DNA of 40,928 nt from Hellea sp. (GTDB lineage: Bacteria; Pseudomonadota; Alphaproteobacteria; Caulobacterales; Maricaulaceae), in contig JAHDDC010000027.1 in NCBI GenBank assembly GCA_020629545.1, positions 1 to 40,928 on the forward strand, written 5' to 3'. The notes beneath the pieces were generated by a model. It saw nothing but the letters and a program-made list of their open reading frames with translations, had not been told where the DNA came from and searched no databases. Both the position numbers and the translations under genes were made by a program. Below are positions 28,772-36,334 of this stretch, one piece after another (position 1 is the stretch's first letter; each line of letters begins with the position of its first letter).

Positions 28772-29914
28772 TTACGGGTCTCCGCCCATTACTCGCCGCG
28801 CTGCCAAATATTCATGACTTCGCATCTCAATTAATCGGCTAGCTGTCCTTTCAAACTCAAAAGATCCGTCACCATCTAAGTAAAGTTCCCCCGGCTCGAC
28901 GGCCGCGCTCATAATTAGTTTCGTTCTGGTTTCATATAAAGCATCAATCAGGGTCACAAAACGCTTTGCTTCGTTTTTCATATCCCGGCCCATTTGAGGC
29001 ACATTTTCAAGTATTAAGGTTTGAAAGGCTTCTGATAGTTTTAGGTAATCAGCAGAACCAAGGGGGCGACCGCATAGGCGTTCAAAGGTCGTACGAGCCG
29101 TTCCTGCAGCTGTATTTTCGAGCGTGAGTTCACGACCCTTGACCATTAATGTTGTCGGCCTAGCAATCGCCGCGCCTGTCAACCTTTGCCAAGCGGCTTC
29201 AATTGCTATTTCCGTACCGCCGCCAAGAGGCGTATAATATACGGGCGCGGCCTCAAGTTGCCTAAGCCGGTGGTCTGTTTCGCCCTCAAACTCGTGGATA
29301 ATCAAATGTTCCGGCATCATATCGATAAATGGCAGAAACAAAGCCCTGTTGAGACCATTTTTATAGAGGTCATGCGGCGGTCGATTGGATGTTGCGACAA
29401 CAATAACGTCATTATCCCACAAGGCAGTGAAAAGACGGGACAGAATCATGGCATCAGCAATATCCGTCACATGAAACTCGTCAAAACAAAGAACTTCAGC
29501 TCGATCAGCTATTGCTTTTGCGACGGGCGGGATTGGGTCGTCGCCTACGCCCCTGACGTAATGATCACTGCTCCGTCGTTCTTTGTCGGACATCTTACGC
29601 CAGCTATTAATCTGATCATGGACATCTAGCATGAAAGCATGAAAGTGAACGCGTTGTTTTGAGGGCGAACTTACAGCTTCGAAAAACCAGTCCATCAGCA
29701 TGGATTTCCCCCGACCTACACCGCCCCATAAATAGAGCCCTTTGGGAACTTCAGGACGGCGCGAGAACAATCTTTTAGGTTTAGAATAAGCTTTGAACTG
29801 GCTCAAAAGATGATCGAGTGCCTTAGCCGCTCTTATTTGCGCTGAGTCTTCCAGCAACTCTCCAGCCTCAATCCGCGCTGATAGTTCGGAGAAAACACCC
29901 TTAATGTCAGACAT
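28772..29914 (-). CDS. zapE: Cell division protein ZapE / AFG1-type ATPase
   Basis: P-loop AAA-like ATPase related to mitochondrial AFG1/LACE1; in E. coli ZapE associates with the Z-ring. Walker A is LWGGVGRGKSMLMD (62-75) and Walker B is VLCFDEFHVTD (141-151), with Asp145 and Glu146. HFHAFMLDVHDQI (90-102) and the sensor segment IVVATSNRPPHDLYKNGLNR are diagnostic. The length of 380 is typical. Its start ATG overlaps the stop of a 40-residue membrane ORF (ATGTCTGA), suggesting translational coupling. Confidence 0.95.
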   Translation of the reverse strand: MSDIKGVFSELSARIEAGELLEDSAQIRAAKALDHLLSQFKAYSKPKRLFSRRPEVPKGLYLWGGVGRGKSMLMDWFFEAVSSPSKQRVHFHAFMLDVHDQINSWRKMSDKERRSSDHYVRGVGDDPIPPVAKAIADRAEVLCFDEFHVTDIADAMILSRLFTALWDNDVIVVATSNRPPHDLYKNGLNRALFLPFIDMMPEHLIIHEFEGETDHRLRQLEAAPVYYTPLGGGTEIAIEAAWQRLTGAAIARPTTLMVKGRELTLENTAAGTARTTFERLCGRPLGSADYLKLSEAFQTLILENVPQMGRDMKNEAKRFVTLIDALYETRTKLIMSAAVEPGELYLDGDGSFEFERTASRLIEMRSHEYLAARRVMGGDP

Positions 29915-30029
29915 AAAACCCGATCCGAATAACGGCTAACGCTAACAAGCCAAATGACAGAATGGCTAGCAAAATCAACAGATTACGATTTCTAATCGGT
30001 GCACGCATAATATGTCGCCTACCATCCAT
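29907..30029 (-). CDS. 40-residue membrane ORF coupled to zapE
   Basis: A short frame on the minus strand: MDGRRHIMRAPIRNRNLL followed by a hydrophobic helix ILLAILSFGLLALAVIRIG and FYV. The basic N-terminus followed by about 20 hydrophobic residues is the pattern of a small single-pass membrane protein with its N-terminus inside. The TGA stop lies within the first codons of zapE (ATGTCTGA). An internal ATG at residue 8 (30008) is an alternative start; a clear Shine-Dalgarno is not seen. I do not know a family. It fills what would otherwise be upstream sequence of zapE. Confidence 0.55.
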   Translation of the reverse strand: MDGRRHIMRAPIRNRNLLILLAILSFGLLALAVIRIGFYV

Positions 30030-30078
30030 GATTAAATCGTCAAGTATCCCCACTTCTTTTGTTCATTTCCTGTTTATG

Positions 30079-30108
30079 TTACAGTTACTAAATGTTAATC
30101 TATATATT
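30079..30108 (+). promoter_or_regulatory. Candidate promoter of the channel gene
   Basis: TTACAG (30079-30084) is followed after 18 bases by TATATT (30103-30108), or after 16 by TATATA (30101-30106). It lies about 90 bases before the start codon, directly ahead of two hairpins, on an AT-rich background. Confidence 0.35.
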
Positions 30109-30110
30109 CA

Positions 30111-30170
30111 GGCGTGTTTGCGCACGCCAGTCTATGGAGTTTATAAACGGGGGGCTTCCTGAGGGAGCCT
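30111..30170 (+). promoter_or_regulatory. Two hairpins in the channel-gene leader
   Basis: GGCGTG-TTTGCG-CACGCC (30111-30128) is a perfect 6-bp inverted repeat near the predicted transcription start. GGCTTCC-TGA-GGGAGCC (30153-30169) is a 7-bp stem with one G-U pair. A strong TTGGAGG ribosome site follows just before the ATG at 30198. The first repeat could instead be an operator; the second looks like a stable mRNA hairpin. Confidence 0.5.
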
Positions 30171-30197
30171 ACACAAATACTAATTGGAGGTTCCGTA

Positions 30198-31415
30198 ATG
30201 GATCAAACTGCTAATCTAAACCGCATGACTGACGCGGTCGCTGGCTTTCTGCCGGATCAACTCGGCTTTTTAGCTGGTCCGCTGATCGCTCTGCTTGTAA
30301 TCGTAATTGGTTACTTCATTTCAAAACTAGTTGCTGGACTTGTTTCCGGTGCTATCAATCGCACAGGCCTTGGCAAACGTGCCAAAACAACTGGCGGAAA
30401 CATCGGAAAATCACTTTCTAAAGCCGTATTTTGGGTTTTATGGCTGGTGTTCATCCTCCTTGGCCTAGGTCAATTCCCGATGGTTGCCGAGCAACTGACA
30501 CCTGTTAAAGGCATGTTGAATAGCATTTTCGAATACGTACCAAACATAATCGGCGCTGGTATCGTTCTTGCTGTTGGTACGCTCCTCGCAAAAGTTGTTA
30601 AAGAAGCGCTGTCAAGCACTCTTGAAGCTGCTCAAGTCGACCGCGTTGCAGGTAAGTATGGTTTTGCCGGAGCTGATGAAGAAGCTGCAGCATCGAATAA
30701 CATCTCACGGTCACTGGGCGGTCTAGCTGGTGCTGTTGTAACTTTGTTCGCTGCAATTGCCGCAATCAACACACTTAAAATCCCAGGAATTTCAGAGCCA
30801 ATCTCCGAGATGCTTTCACTGATCGTGACTTACATTCCGAACATTCTTGGTGCCGCTGTTATCCTAGGGATCTCAGTATTCATCGGTAAGTTTGTCGCAA
30901 ATCTAGCAAAGAGCACTCTGCCTGCCCTGGGCGTTGACAGTTCATTGCAGGAAATCGCTAGCCTTGACGGATCAGGATCAACTGTTCAGCCTTCACGTAT
31001 CATCGCAACAGTGGGATTTGCTGGTATCGTTCTGATGGGTCTAACGGCCGCTATGCGCGTCCTTGGTATCCAGGAACTAACAGGTGTATTCAACTCACTT
31101 CTAGAAGTTGGCGGTCGTGTCGTTCTCGGTGCCGTGATCATTGGTGCTGGTTTGTTCATCGCAAACTTTGTGTCACGGATCGTAACACAGACATCTGGTG
31201 AGCTTGCGGGTCGTATCATTAAATACGCAACGATGGTTATCGTAACATTCATGGGCTTAAGCCAAATGAACCTTGGTGACGGCATTGTCGAAACAGCGTT
31301 TAGCTACAGCTTGATGGCCGCTGCTGCTGCTGCCGGTATCGGTGGTGCGATCGCGTTCGGTCTAGGTGGCCGTGAGTGGGCTGCTAAGAAACTTACAAAG
31401 TGGTTCCCTAAGTAA
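30198..31415 (+). CDS. CmpX-like membrane protein, mechanosensitive-channel superfamily TM repeats
   Basis: A 405-residue polytopic membrane protein. Four similar units, spaced about 90-100 residues, each have a TM-helix motif: LPDQLGFLAGPLIALLVIVI (18-37), YVPNIIGAGIVLAVGTLLAK (113-132), YIPNILGAAVILGISVFIGK (212-231) and LEVGGRVVLGAVIIGAGLF (302-320). Each is followed by a second hydrophobic helix. The C-terminus AAAAAAGIGGAIAFGLGGRE resembles the start of an MscS pore helix, but the protein then stops, so the MscS beta domain is missing. This fits PF05552-type proteins such as Pseudomonas CmpX. Frequent GGT, GCT and CGT codons and a strong ribosome site suggest high expression. Gating or conductance is unproven. 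Confidence 0.85.
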   Translation: MDQTANLNRMTDAVAGFLPDQLGFLAGPLIALLVIVIGYFISKLVAGLVSGAINRTGLGKRAKTTGGNIGKSLSKAVFWVLWLVFILLGLGQFPMVAEQLTPVKGMLNSIFEYVPNIIGAGIVLAVGTLLAKVVKEALSSTLEAAQVDRVAGKYGFAGADEEAAASNNISRSLGGLAGAVVTLFAAIAAINTLKIPGISEPISEMLSLIVTYIPNILGAAVILGISVFIGKFVANLAKSTLPALGVDSSLQEIASLDGSGSTVQPSRIIATVGFAGIVLMGLTAAMRVLGIQELTGVFNSLLEVGGRVVLGAVIIGAGLFIANFVSRIVTQTSGELAGRIIKYATMVIVTFMGLSQMNLGDGIVETAFSYSLMAAAAAAGIGGAIAFGLGGREWAAKKLTKWFPK

Positions 31416-31441
31416 TCTACGGATTACAAGGAAATTGATTA

Positions 31442-31466
31442 ACCGCCCTACGGGGCGGTTTTTTTA
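31442..31466 (+). terminator. Rho-independent terminator
   Basis: ACCGCCC-TACG-GGGCGGT forms a perfect 7-bp GC-rich stem with a stable tetraloop (31442-31459), followed by a run of seven T. It lies 27 bases after the channel-gene stop and separates that gene from the acyltransferase. Confidence 0.93.
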
Positions 31467-31583
31467 TGATTAGAATACACCCGATTAGTTGCAGAGGCTC
31501 TCGGGACTTATGAATAGTTTTCGTGCAAAGCTATCCACTCCGATTCTTGCACGGCAAAAACTATAAACATTCGCAAATGCCTT

Positions 31584-31612
31584 TTGACGAGCCCTCAATG
31601 GCTCGATAGAAT
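31584..31612 (+). promoter_or_regulatory. Sigma-70-type promoter of the acyltransferase, with palindromic spacer
   Basis: TTGACG (31584-31589) and TAGAAT (31607-31612) are 17 bases apart, each five of six to consensus. Transcription would start near 31619, about 23 bases before ATG 31642. The spacer holds CGAGCC-CTCAAT-GGCTCG (31588-31605), a perfect 6-bp inverted repeat and a possible operator. Confidence 0.6.
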
Positions 31613-31641
31613 CCTCAAAACGGTAAGATTGGGCCAAGGCA

Positions 31642-32436
31642 ATGCATATTGTTGAGGAATTAATAGCTGAGCGCGCGACCAAACTGATGTCGCATAAACG
31701 ACTGTTCCGCTTTATCAAACCTGCGCTATACAGGATACTGGCCTATGACGCTGCTGTTTTTCTAGCCGACGCTATCAAACCCAAATCTGGTTATGATGCA
31801 TTTGAAATGGTCACAGAACATATCAGCCCTCGTACCGCTGTAACAGGCCTACATAACTTACCTCAAACGGGGCGATGTATAATCATCGCCAACCACCCGA
31901 CTGGGCTAGCTGATGGAATGGCGGTATTTCAAGCCATACGGGATCGCCGTCCAAATCACCTTTACCTCGCTAATGCAGATGCGCTCAGGGTAATACCTAA
32001 AGGCGAAGATATTATTATTCCAGTTGAATGGGTAATGTCTAAACGCAGCGTATCTAAAACCCGCGAAACACTCGCTAGAACACGAAAAGCCTTTGATGCT
32101 GAAAGATGTGTGGTCATATTTCCCTCCGGGCGATTAGCTCGCATGACAATGACCGGCCTTAAAGATCAGAGCTGGGAAAGCTCGGCAGCGATGCTGGCTA
32201 GGAAATACAAAGCTCCAGTTATCCCGCTTCAGATTAAAGCTAGAAATTCATGGATCTATTACTTGTTTTCGAGGCTGAACGGAGAGTTGCGGGACATCAC
32301 CCTTTTTCATGAACTTTTAAACAAAAAAGGGAAAATTTTTAAACTAACATTCGGCGAACCCATCAATCCAGAAACTTTGCCAAAGAACGCTGAAGAGGCG
32401 ACAGCTCAGATACGAGAGATTGTTGAAAGACTATAG
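31642..32436 (+). CDS. Lysophospholipid (PlsC-like) acyltransferase
   Basis: A 264-residue member of the LPLAT superfamily that should transfer an acyl chain to a lysophospholipid or related acceptor at the membrane. The HX4D catalytic motif is in IIIANHPTGLADGM (about residues 75-88). A second block, CVVIFPSGRLARM, corresponds to the acceptor-binding (F/P)xG(T/S)R-like motif. IPLQIKARNSW lies further on. The ATG at 31642 follows AAGG and fits the promoter at 31584-31612; ATG 31687 (MSHKRLF) is an alternative. The true substrate (lysophosphatidic acid, ornithine lipid or other) cannot be told. It converges with the nitrilase at a 2-base gap. Confidence 0.82.
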   Translation: MHIVEELIAERATKLMSHKRLFRFIKPALYRILAYDAAVFLADAIKPKSGYDAFEMVTEHISPRTAVTGLHNLPQTGRCIIIANHPTGLADGMAVFQAIRDRRPNHLYLANADALRVIPKGEDIIIPVEWVMSKRSVSKTRETLARTRKAFDAERCVVIFPSGRLARMTMTGLKDQSWESSAAMLARKYKAPVIPLQIKARNSWIYYLFSRLNGELRDITLFHELLNKKGKIFKLTFGEPINPETLPKNAEEATAQIREIVERL

Positions 32437-32438
32437 TT

Positions 32439-33401
32439 TTAGTCTTCAAAATTCGCGAGTTGTTGACGTTTTCTATTCACATTCAATGACGTCACATCCG
32501 GACGGGAGTAATGCCCTGCAGCATCAAAATTCTGGCGTTCTCGCCTCACAAATTCCGGATCAATCTCAGCAAACCTTAGGCTTTCACCCCCTACTTCCGG
32601 AGGCAATAGCCAACTACCATCCGGATTGGCAATACAAGATCCACCATCGGCGGGCATTTCCGGCATCAATGATTTAATTTCGCTCGCGAATGGAATATTA
32701 TCAGGTACATCAGTACGCCGCATTAGTGACGATACGGATACACAATAACTCCGTCCCTCCTTTGCTAGAAACGGGGTTATGTCTTCCGTATTACGAATAC
32801 TACCGGGCCAACAGGCGATATGAAGGTCTTCCCCTTGCGCATAAAGAGCGGCTCGGGACAACGGCATCCAGTTTTCCCAACAGTTCAGTCCGCCAACGGT
32901 AAAATTGCCTAATCTATGGGTGACAAGACCTGCCCCATCGCCGGGAGACCACACGAGTCTTTCTTCATAAGTCGGCTGCAGCTTGCGGTGGCAAGACTGC
33001 AAGATCCCGTTTTTATCAATGTAAACATAGCTACAATACAAAGAATGGCCACTTCTTTGCCTCGGGCGTTCAATAACACCTAAATAACACGCCATATTTG
33101 CCGTTTTAAGCGCCCCACAGACCGATTCAAGGTGATTATCCTCCAAAGTCACAGCTTGGTCCGAATAATGCGCAAAAAGGGCTTTCTGGCGATCATTGTT
33201 AAATGCGGCCCCGCCCGTCAGGTCCGGCCAGAACGGATAACCGGGTACAACCCCTTCGCCAAAAACGATTAGATCAGCTTTTTCAATAGCCGCGAGTTCA
33301 ATTTGCGAAATGATTTTTTGAAGGGTTTTCTCGCGATCTAGCCATACTGGCGCGATTTGCGGCAAAGCAATCTTCAAAACATGACTTTGTAACGATGACA
33401 T
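32439..33401 (-). CDS. Nitrilase / carbon-nitrogen hydrolase
   Basis: Nitrilase-superfamily enzyme of 320 residues. The catalytic triad is visible: Glu49 in VFGEGVVPGYPFWPD, Lys140 in SCHRKLQPTYEERLVW and Cys174 in GGLNCWENWMPLSR. The HRKLxPTxxERxxW and GxLxCWEx(W/H)xPL patterns are those of branch-1 nitrilases that turn nitriles into carboxylic acids and ammonia, rather than amidases or NAD synthetase domains. The substrate is not predictable. No signal peptide is present, so it acts in the cytosol. It lies 67 bases after the first xylanase on the same strand and shares no obvious pathway with it. Confidence 0.9.
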   Translation of the reverse strand: MSSLQSHVLKIALPQIAPVWLDREKTLQKIISQIELAAIEKADLIVFGEGVVPGYPFWPDLTGGAAFNNDRQKALFAHYSDQAVTLEDNHLESVCGALKTANMACYLGVIERPRQRSGHSLYCSYVYIDKNGILQSCHRKLQPTYEERLVWSPGDGAGLVTHRLGNFTVGGLNCWENWMPLSRAALYAQGEDLHIACWPGSIRNTEDITPFLAKEGRSYCVSVSSLMRRTDVPDNIPFASEIKSLMPEMPADGGSCIANPDGSWLLPPEVGGESLRFAEIDPEFVRRERQNFDAAGHYSRPDVTSLNVNRKRQQLANFED

Positions 33402-33468
33402 GAGCGGTCCTTTTGTCCTTTATGAGACAAAATAAGATCAGATCAATGTTTTTGGAGTCTCTTCGGAG

Positions 33469-34665
33469 CTAAATGACGTAACTTTGATCTGTAATCGCGT
33501 TAAAACAAGGTTTAGGGTCACCGTTACGGTCGAATAAAAGCGGGTAATTAAAACGCTCTATCGGAGATGTATTTAGCCAACTATCACTATCTCTTACGCC
33601 CCAAAATGAGACGGATTCAACTGACGACTTTAACGCAAAACCATTCAAGAGATTTCTCAAAAGACGGGCTTGTTGCGCTAACATATCTGCGGGCGGCGTT
33701 GGACCGACAGTTGGCAAGCAATTCGTTCGGCTCTGCCAACAACTCCCCGGATCCCGATAAAAAGTTATGTCGATTTCGGTTGCATGATTGATTAATCCCA
33801 TAAATTCATTGTCAACGGCATCAATAGCATCCAGAGCATCTTGATGATTGGTATCCAGATAAAGATGGAATTGATGCCCCACCCCGTCGATTGGAACTCC
33901 ACGCGCATTCAGCCGACGCAGAATTTCGACCAACCATTGACGTTTTAGAGGTGTCTCTGTCCCATATTCACTCATGAAAAGTAGAGCGTCTGGATCTGCT
34001 GCACGCGCCGCCCTAAACGCCCAATCTATGTAGTCCGCGCTCCCCACCGCGTTAAACCAGACGCTGCGACGGTCAGGACCAATACCATCGGCGCCGCGAT
34101 AAATATCGACAGAAACGGTCTCGTTTACGACGTCCCAAACAGAAACACGGCCACGGAAATACTCAACAACAGTCGTGATGTATTCTTCTAGTCTTGCGCG
34201 AATGTCAGCTGGTGATCCCTGCAGAAAATGATCAGGTGTGGCCTCATGCCATAAAAGGGCATGGCCTCTAACTTCCATTCCATTTTCAAGCGCCCAATCA
34301 ACCACCCGATCAGCCTCTGAAAAGTTGTACTCCCCGGGATTGGGAGAAATCACATCAGGTTTTAGCTCCCATTCCGGCGTGATACTGCTAAACTGGTCTC
34401 GGGCCAATTGAGCAGACAAATCCATTGAGTCGACACGGCGATTTGAGAGCGCAGCCCCGATGCGGAAATTATTGCGAAAAGTATCTCGTAACAATCCTGT
34501 AACAGGTCCAGTTCCTCCGCTCGGCGGTGGTGACGTTGTTATCGGAGGTGTTGAGCTATGGGCGGGCAATGAACTTCCCGAACCACCGCCGCAAGATGCA
34601 AGCAAGAGTGAACTCGCTCCACCGAGTAAAAGTTTGAGTCTGTCTCGCGCCGTGTATTCAACCAT
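33469..34665 (-). CDS. GH10 endo-1,4-beta-xylanase, lipoprotein (copy 1)
   Basis: Glycoside hydrolase family 10 TIM barrel of 398 residues, which should cut xylan backbones. Counting from ATG 34665 (MVEYTARDR), the acid/base is Glu182 in VWDVVNETV and the nucleophile is Glu297 in NHATEIDI. RGHALLWHE is the substrate-cleft motif. The N-terminus TARDRLKLLLGG..LLLASC ends in an LASC lipobox, so it is probably membrane-anchored. It looks like a Tat signal in which the first Arg is Ala. A Ser/Pro/Gly linker follows. The usual TxENxMK segment reads TPEWELKP. A TTG at 34698 would add 11 residues without better support. It is a close paralogue of the next gene upstream. Confidence 0.9.
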   Translation of the reverse strand: MVEYTARDRLKLLLGGASSLLLASCGGGSGSSLPAHSSTPPITTSPPPSGGTGPVTGLLRDTFRNNFRIGAALSNRRVDSMDLSAQLARDQFSSITPEWELKPDVISPNPGEYNFSEADRVVDWALENGMEVRGHALLWHEATPDHFLQGSPADIRARLEEYITTVVEYFRGRVSVWDVVNETVSVDIYRGADGIGPDRRSVWFNAVGSADYIDWAFRAARAADPDALLFMSEYGTETPLKRQWLVEILRRLNARGVPIDGVGHQFHLYLDTNHQDALDAIDAVDNEFMGLINHATEIDITFYRDPGSCWQSRTNCLPTVGPTPPADMLAQQARLLRNLLNGFALKSSVESVSFWGVRDSDSWLNTSPIERFNYPLLFDRNGDPKPCFNAITDQSYVI

Positions 34666-34741
34666 TTCGATCTCTTGCCGTTTTCTACAGCTTAACAAAG
34701 CGATGTAAATTTACGATAAACGCTGACACTCAACGCTTGTC

Positions 34742-34755
34742 TCGAACGTGTTCGA
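34742..34755. promoter_or_regulatory. Inverted repeat upstream of xylanase copy 1
   Basis: TCGAAC-GT-GTTCGA has perfect 6-bp arms around a 2-base centre, 77 bases upstream of the ATG at 34665. There is no T-run on either side, so it is more like an operator than a terminator. Confidence 0.4.
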
Positions 34756-34807
34756 AAATGGGTCAATTCCGCATTCAACAGACATTTCATCGTTAATTTT
34801 ATCACAA

Positions 34808-36037
34808 TTAAATTCCGTAATTTGGATCAGTGATTGCGTGAAAAGCCGGTTTTGCCTCACCATCTCTGTCAAACAGTAATGGGTAATTATAACGTTCAAC
34901 CGGGGTCTCATTTAGCCAGCTATCGCCATCTCGCACGCCCCAGAAAGACACTGACTCAACTGAGCTTTTGTACGTCAATCCGGTAATAAGGTCGCGCAAT
35001 AAATGAGCCTGTTGCTGAAGAACTTCTTTTGGGGCTTCTGGTCCCAGGTCAGGATCACAATCAGCTGAATTTTGCCAGCAAGACCCTAGGTCGTGATAAG
35101 AGCTCACATCAATTTCCGTGGCATGGTTTATAAGGCCCATAAACTCATTATCAACGGCTTCTATAGCGGCTAATGCGTCTCTATGATCAGTATCCAAATA
35201 GATGTGGAATTGATGTCCGACGCCATCCAGAGGAACGCCGCGGTCCTTAAGGCGCCTCAATATTTCCACCAGCCATTTCCGCTTTAGCTCCGTCTCTGTA
35301 TCATACTCATTGATAAACAATTTCACATTTGGATCTGCTGCTCGTGCGGCGTGAAACGCCCAATCCACATAATCCGCATTTCCAACCGCTTCATACCAAT
35401 TGCTGCGACGATCCGGTCCCACTCCAAGACTTCCCCGATATATGTCAGGCGACACAACTTCATTAACAACGTCCCAAATAAATATTCGGCCTTTGTAATG
35501 ATTCATGACGACCTGAATGTATTCCTCAAGCCTTGCTTTTATTTCGTCACGGCTGCCTTGCAAAAAGTGCGACGGCGTAGACACATGCCACAAAAGCGCA
35601 TGTCCGCGAACCTGCATCCCATTCTCAAGCGCCCAATCGACGACCCTATCACCTTCCGAAAAATTATAGACCCCTTCACGCGGAGAAATGACGGATGGTT
35701 TGAGTTCCCACTCTGGCGTGATGCTGTTAAATTGTTCTGCTGCAATTCTTGCTGATGCATTTGAGGCATTAATGTGCTGATGATTCATTGCCGCGCCAAT
35801 TGCAAAATTGTTCCGAAAAGTATCTCTCAGCAACCCTACGGTAACAGGTCCGGCGGGTCCGGATGGGCCAGTTTGTGGCGGCGGCGGTGGAGGCGGAGGC
35901 GGAGGCGGCGAAGTTGCCGATGACGATGTTCCAACGGCGCTCGATAAAGAAGTAGATTTACCTCCGCCACAAGAAGCCATTAACGCACTCGCGCCCATTA
36001 AAAGCTTTAAACGGTCCCTTGCCGTAAACTCCACCAT
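34808..36037 (-). CDS. GH10 endo-1,4-beta-xylanase, lipoprotein (copy 2)
   Basis: Tandem paralogue of copy 1 in the same orientation, 409 residues from ATG 36037 (MVEFTARDR), which has a good AGG site; the TTG at 36049 is rejected. Acid/base Glu193 is in IWDVVNEVV and nucleophile Glu308 in NHATEIDV. It shares TPEWELKP, RGHALLWH, GVGHQFHIYLDT and the paired cysteines of SCWQNSADC with copy 1. The signal region TARDRLKLLMGASALMASC has a lipobox. An 11-proline linker (about residues 44-54) joins anchor and barrel. Most barrel positions agree between the copies, while linkers and C-terminal loops differ, so the duplication is not recent. Confidence 0.9.
   Translation of the reverse strand: MVEFTARDRLKLLMGASALMASCGGGKSTSLSSAVGTSSSATSPPPPPPPPPPPQTGPSGPAGPVTVGLLRDTFRNNFAIGAAMNHQHINASNASARIAAEQFNSITPEWELKPSVISPREGVYNFSEGDRVVDWALENGMQVRGHALLWHVSTPSHFLQGSRDEIKARLEEYIQVVMNHYKGRIFIWDVVNEVVSPDIYRGSLGVGPDRRSNWYEAVGNADYVDWAFHAARAADPNVKLFINEYDTETELKRKWLVEILRRLKDRGVPLDGVGHQFHIYLDTDHRDALAAIEAVDNEFMGLINHATEIDVSSYHDLGSCWQNSADCDPDLGPEAPKEVLQQQAHLLRDLITGLTYKSSVESVSFWGVRDGDSWLNETPVERYNYPLLFDRDGEAKPAFHAITDPNYGI
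35877..35909. repeat. GGC/GGA trinucleotide tract encoding the proline linker
   Basis: Eleven consecutive GGN triplets on the plus strand (mostly GGC and GGA) encode the 11 prolines of xylanase copy 2. Such a tract can change length by slippage in steps that keep the frame. Confidence 0.75.
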
Positions 36038-36049
36038 GTCCAACCTCAA

Positions 36050-36334
36050 TAGATATTATTGCGAAAAACCTATCAAGCTCTTGTAAAATAAGGGTAAATT
36101 GCAAACTTCCCCTAATAGGAGAAACTGGTTCAAATCGGTTCACATCGCTTGGATTGAACGGCAACTTTGGTTAATTTTAAGCTAATCAGTCCTGCCGATT
36201 TTTAACAAACTCAATAATCGAAGACCAAATGATAATAACCTGCTGAAGTTAGATTATTGTCTTTGAAAGCCAAACAAAACAATAATCGTCCATCAATCGG
36301 TGCCCGAGACAAAGACATAGTGGACGACAGAAAA
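36050..36334. other. 285-base intergenic region between sdhB and xylanase copy 2
   Basis: No gene is seen here. Two copies of YGGTTCAMAT repeat at an exact 10-base period (36126-36145), about 90 bases before the xylanase start, and look like a direct-repeat regulator site. TTAA-N7-CTAA at 36171-36185 (TTAG-N7-TTAAC on the minus strand) differs from a CtrA box at one position. No terminator for sdhB is evident. Confidence 0.35.

Noticed and set aside
29962..30162. A 66-residue plus-strand frame before the channel gene
   Set aside because: It runs through the promoter and hairpin region, lacks a ribosome site, and is antisense to the better supported 40-residue membrane ORF.
34711..34911. A 66-residue minus-strand frame at the end of xylanase copy 2
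   Set aside because: Most of it overlaps the xylanase C-terminus in another frame, and the rest is intergenic with no start signal.
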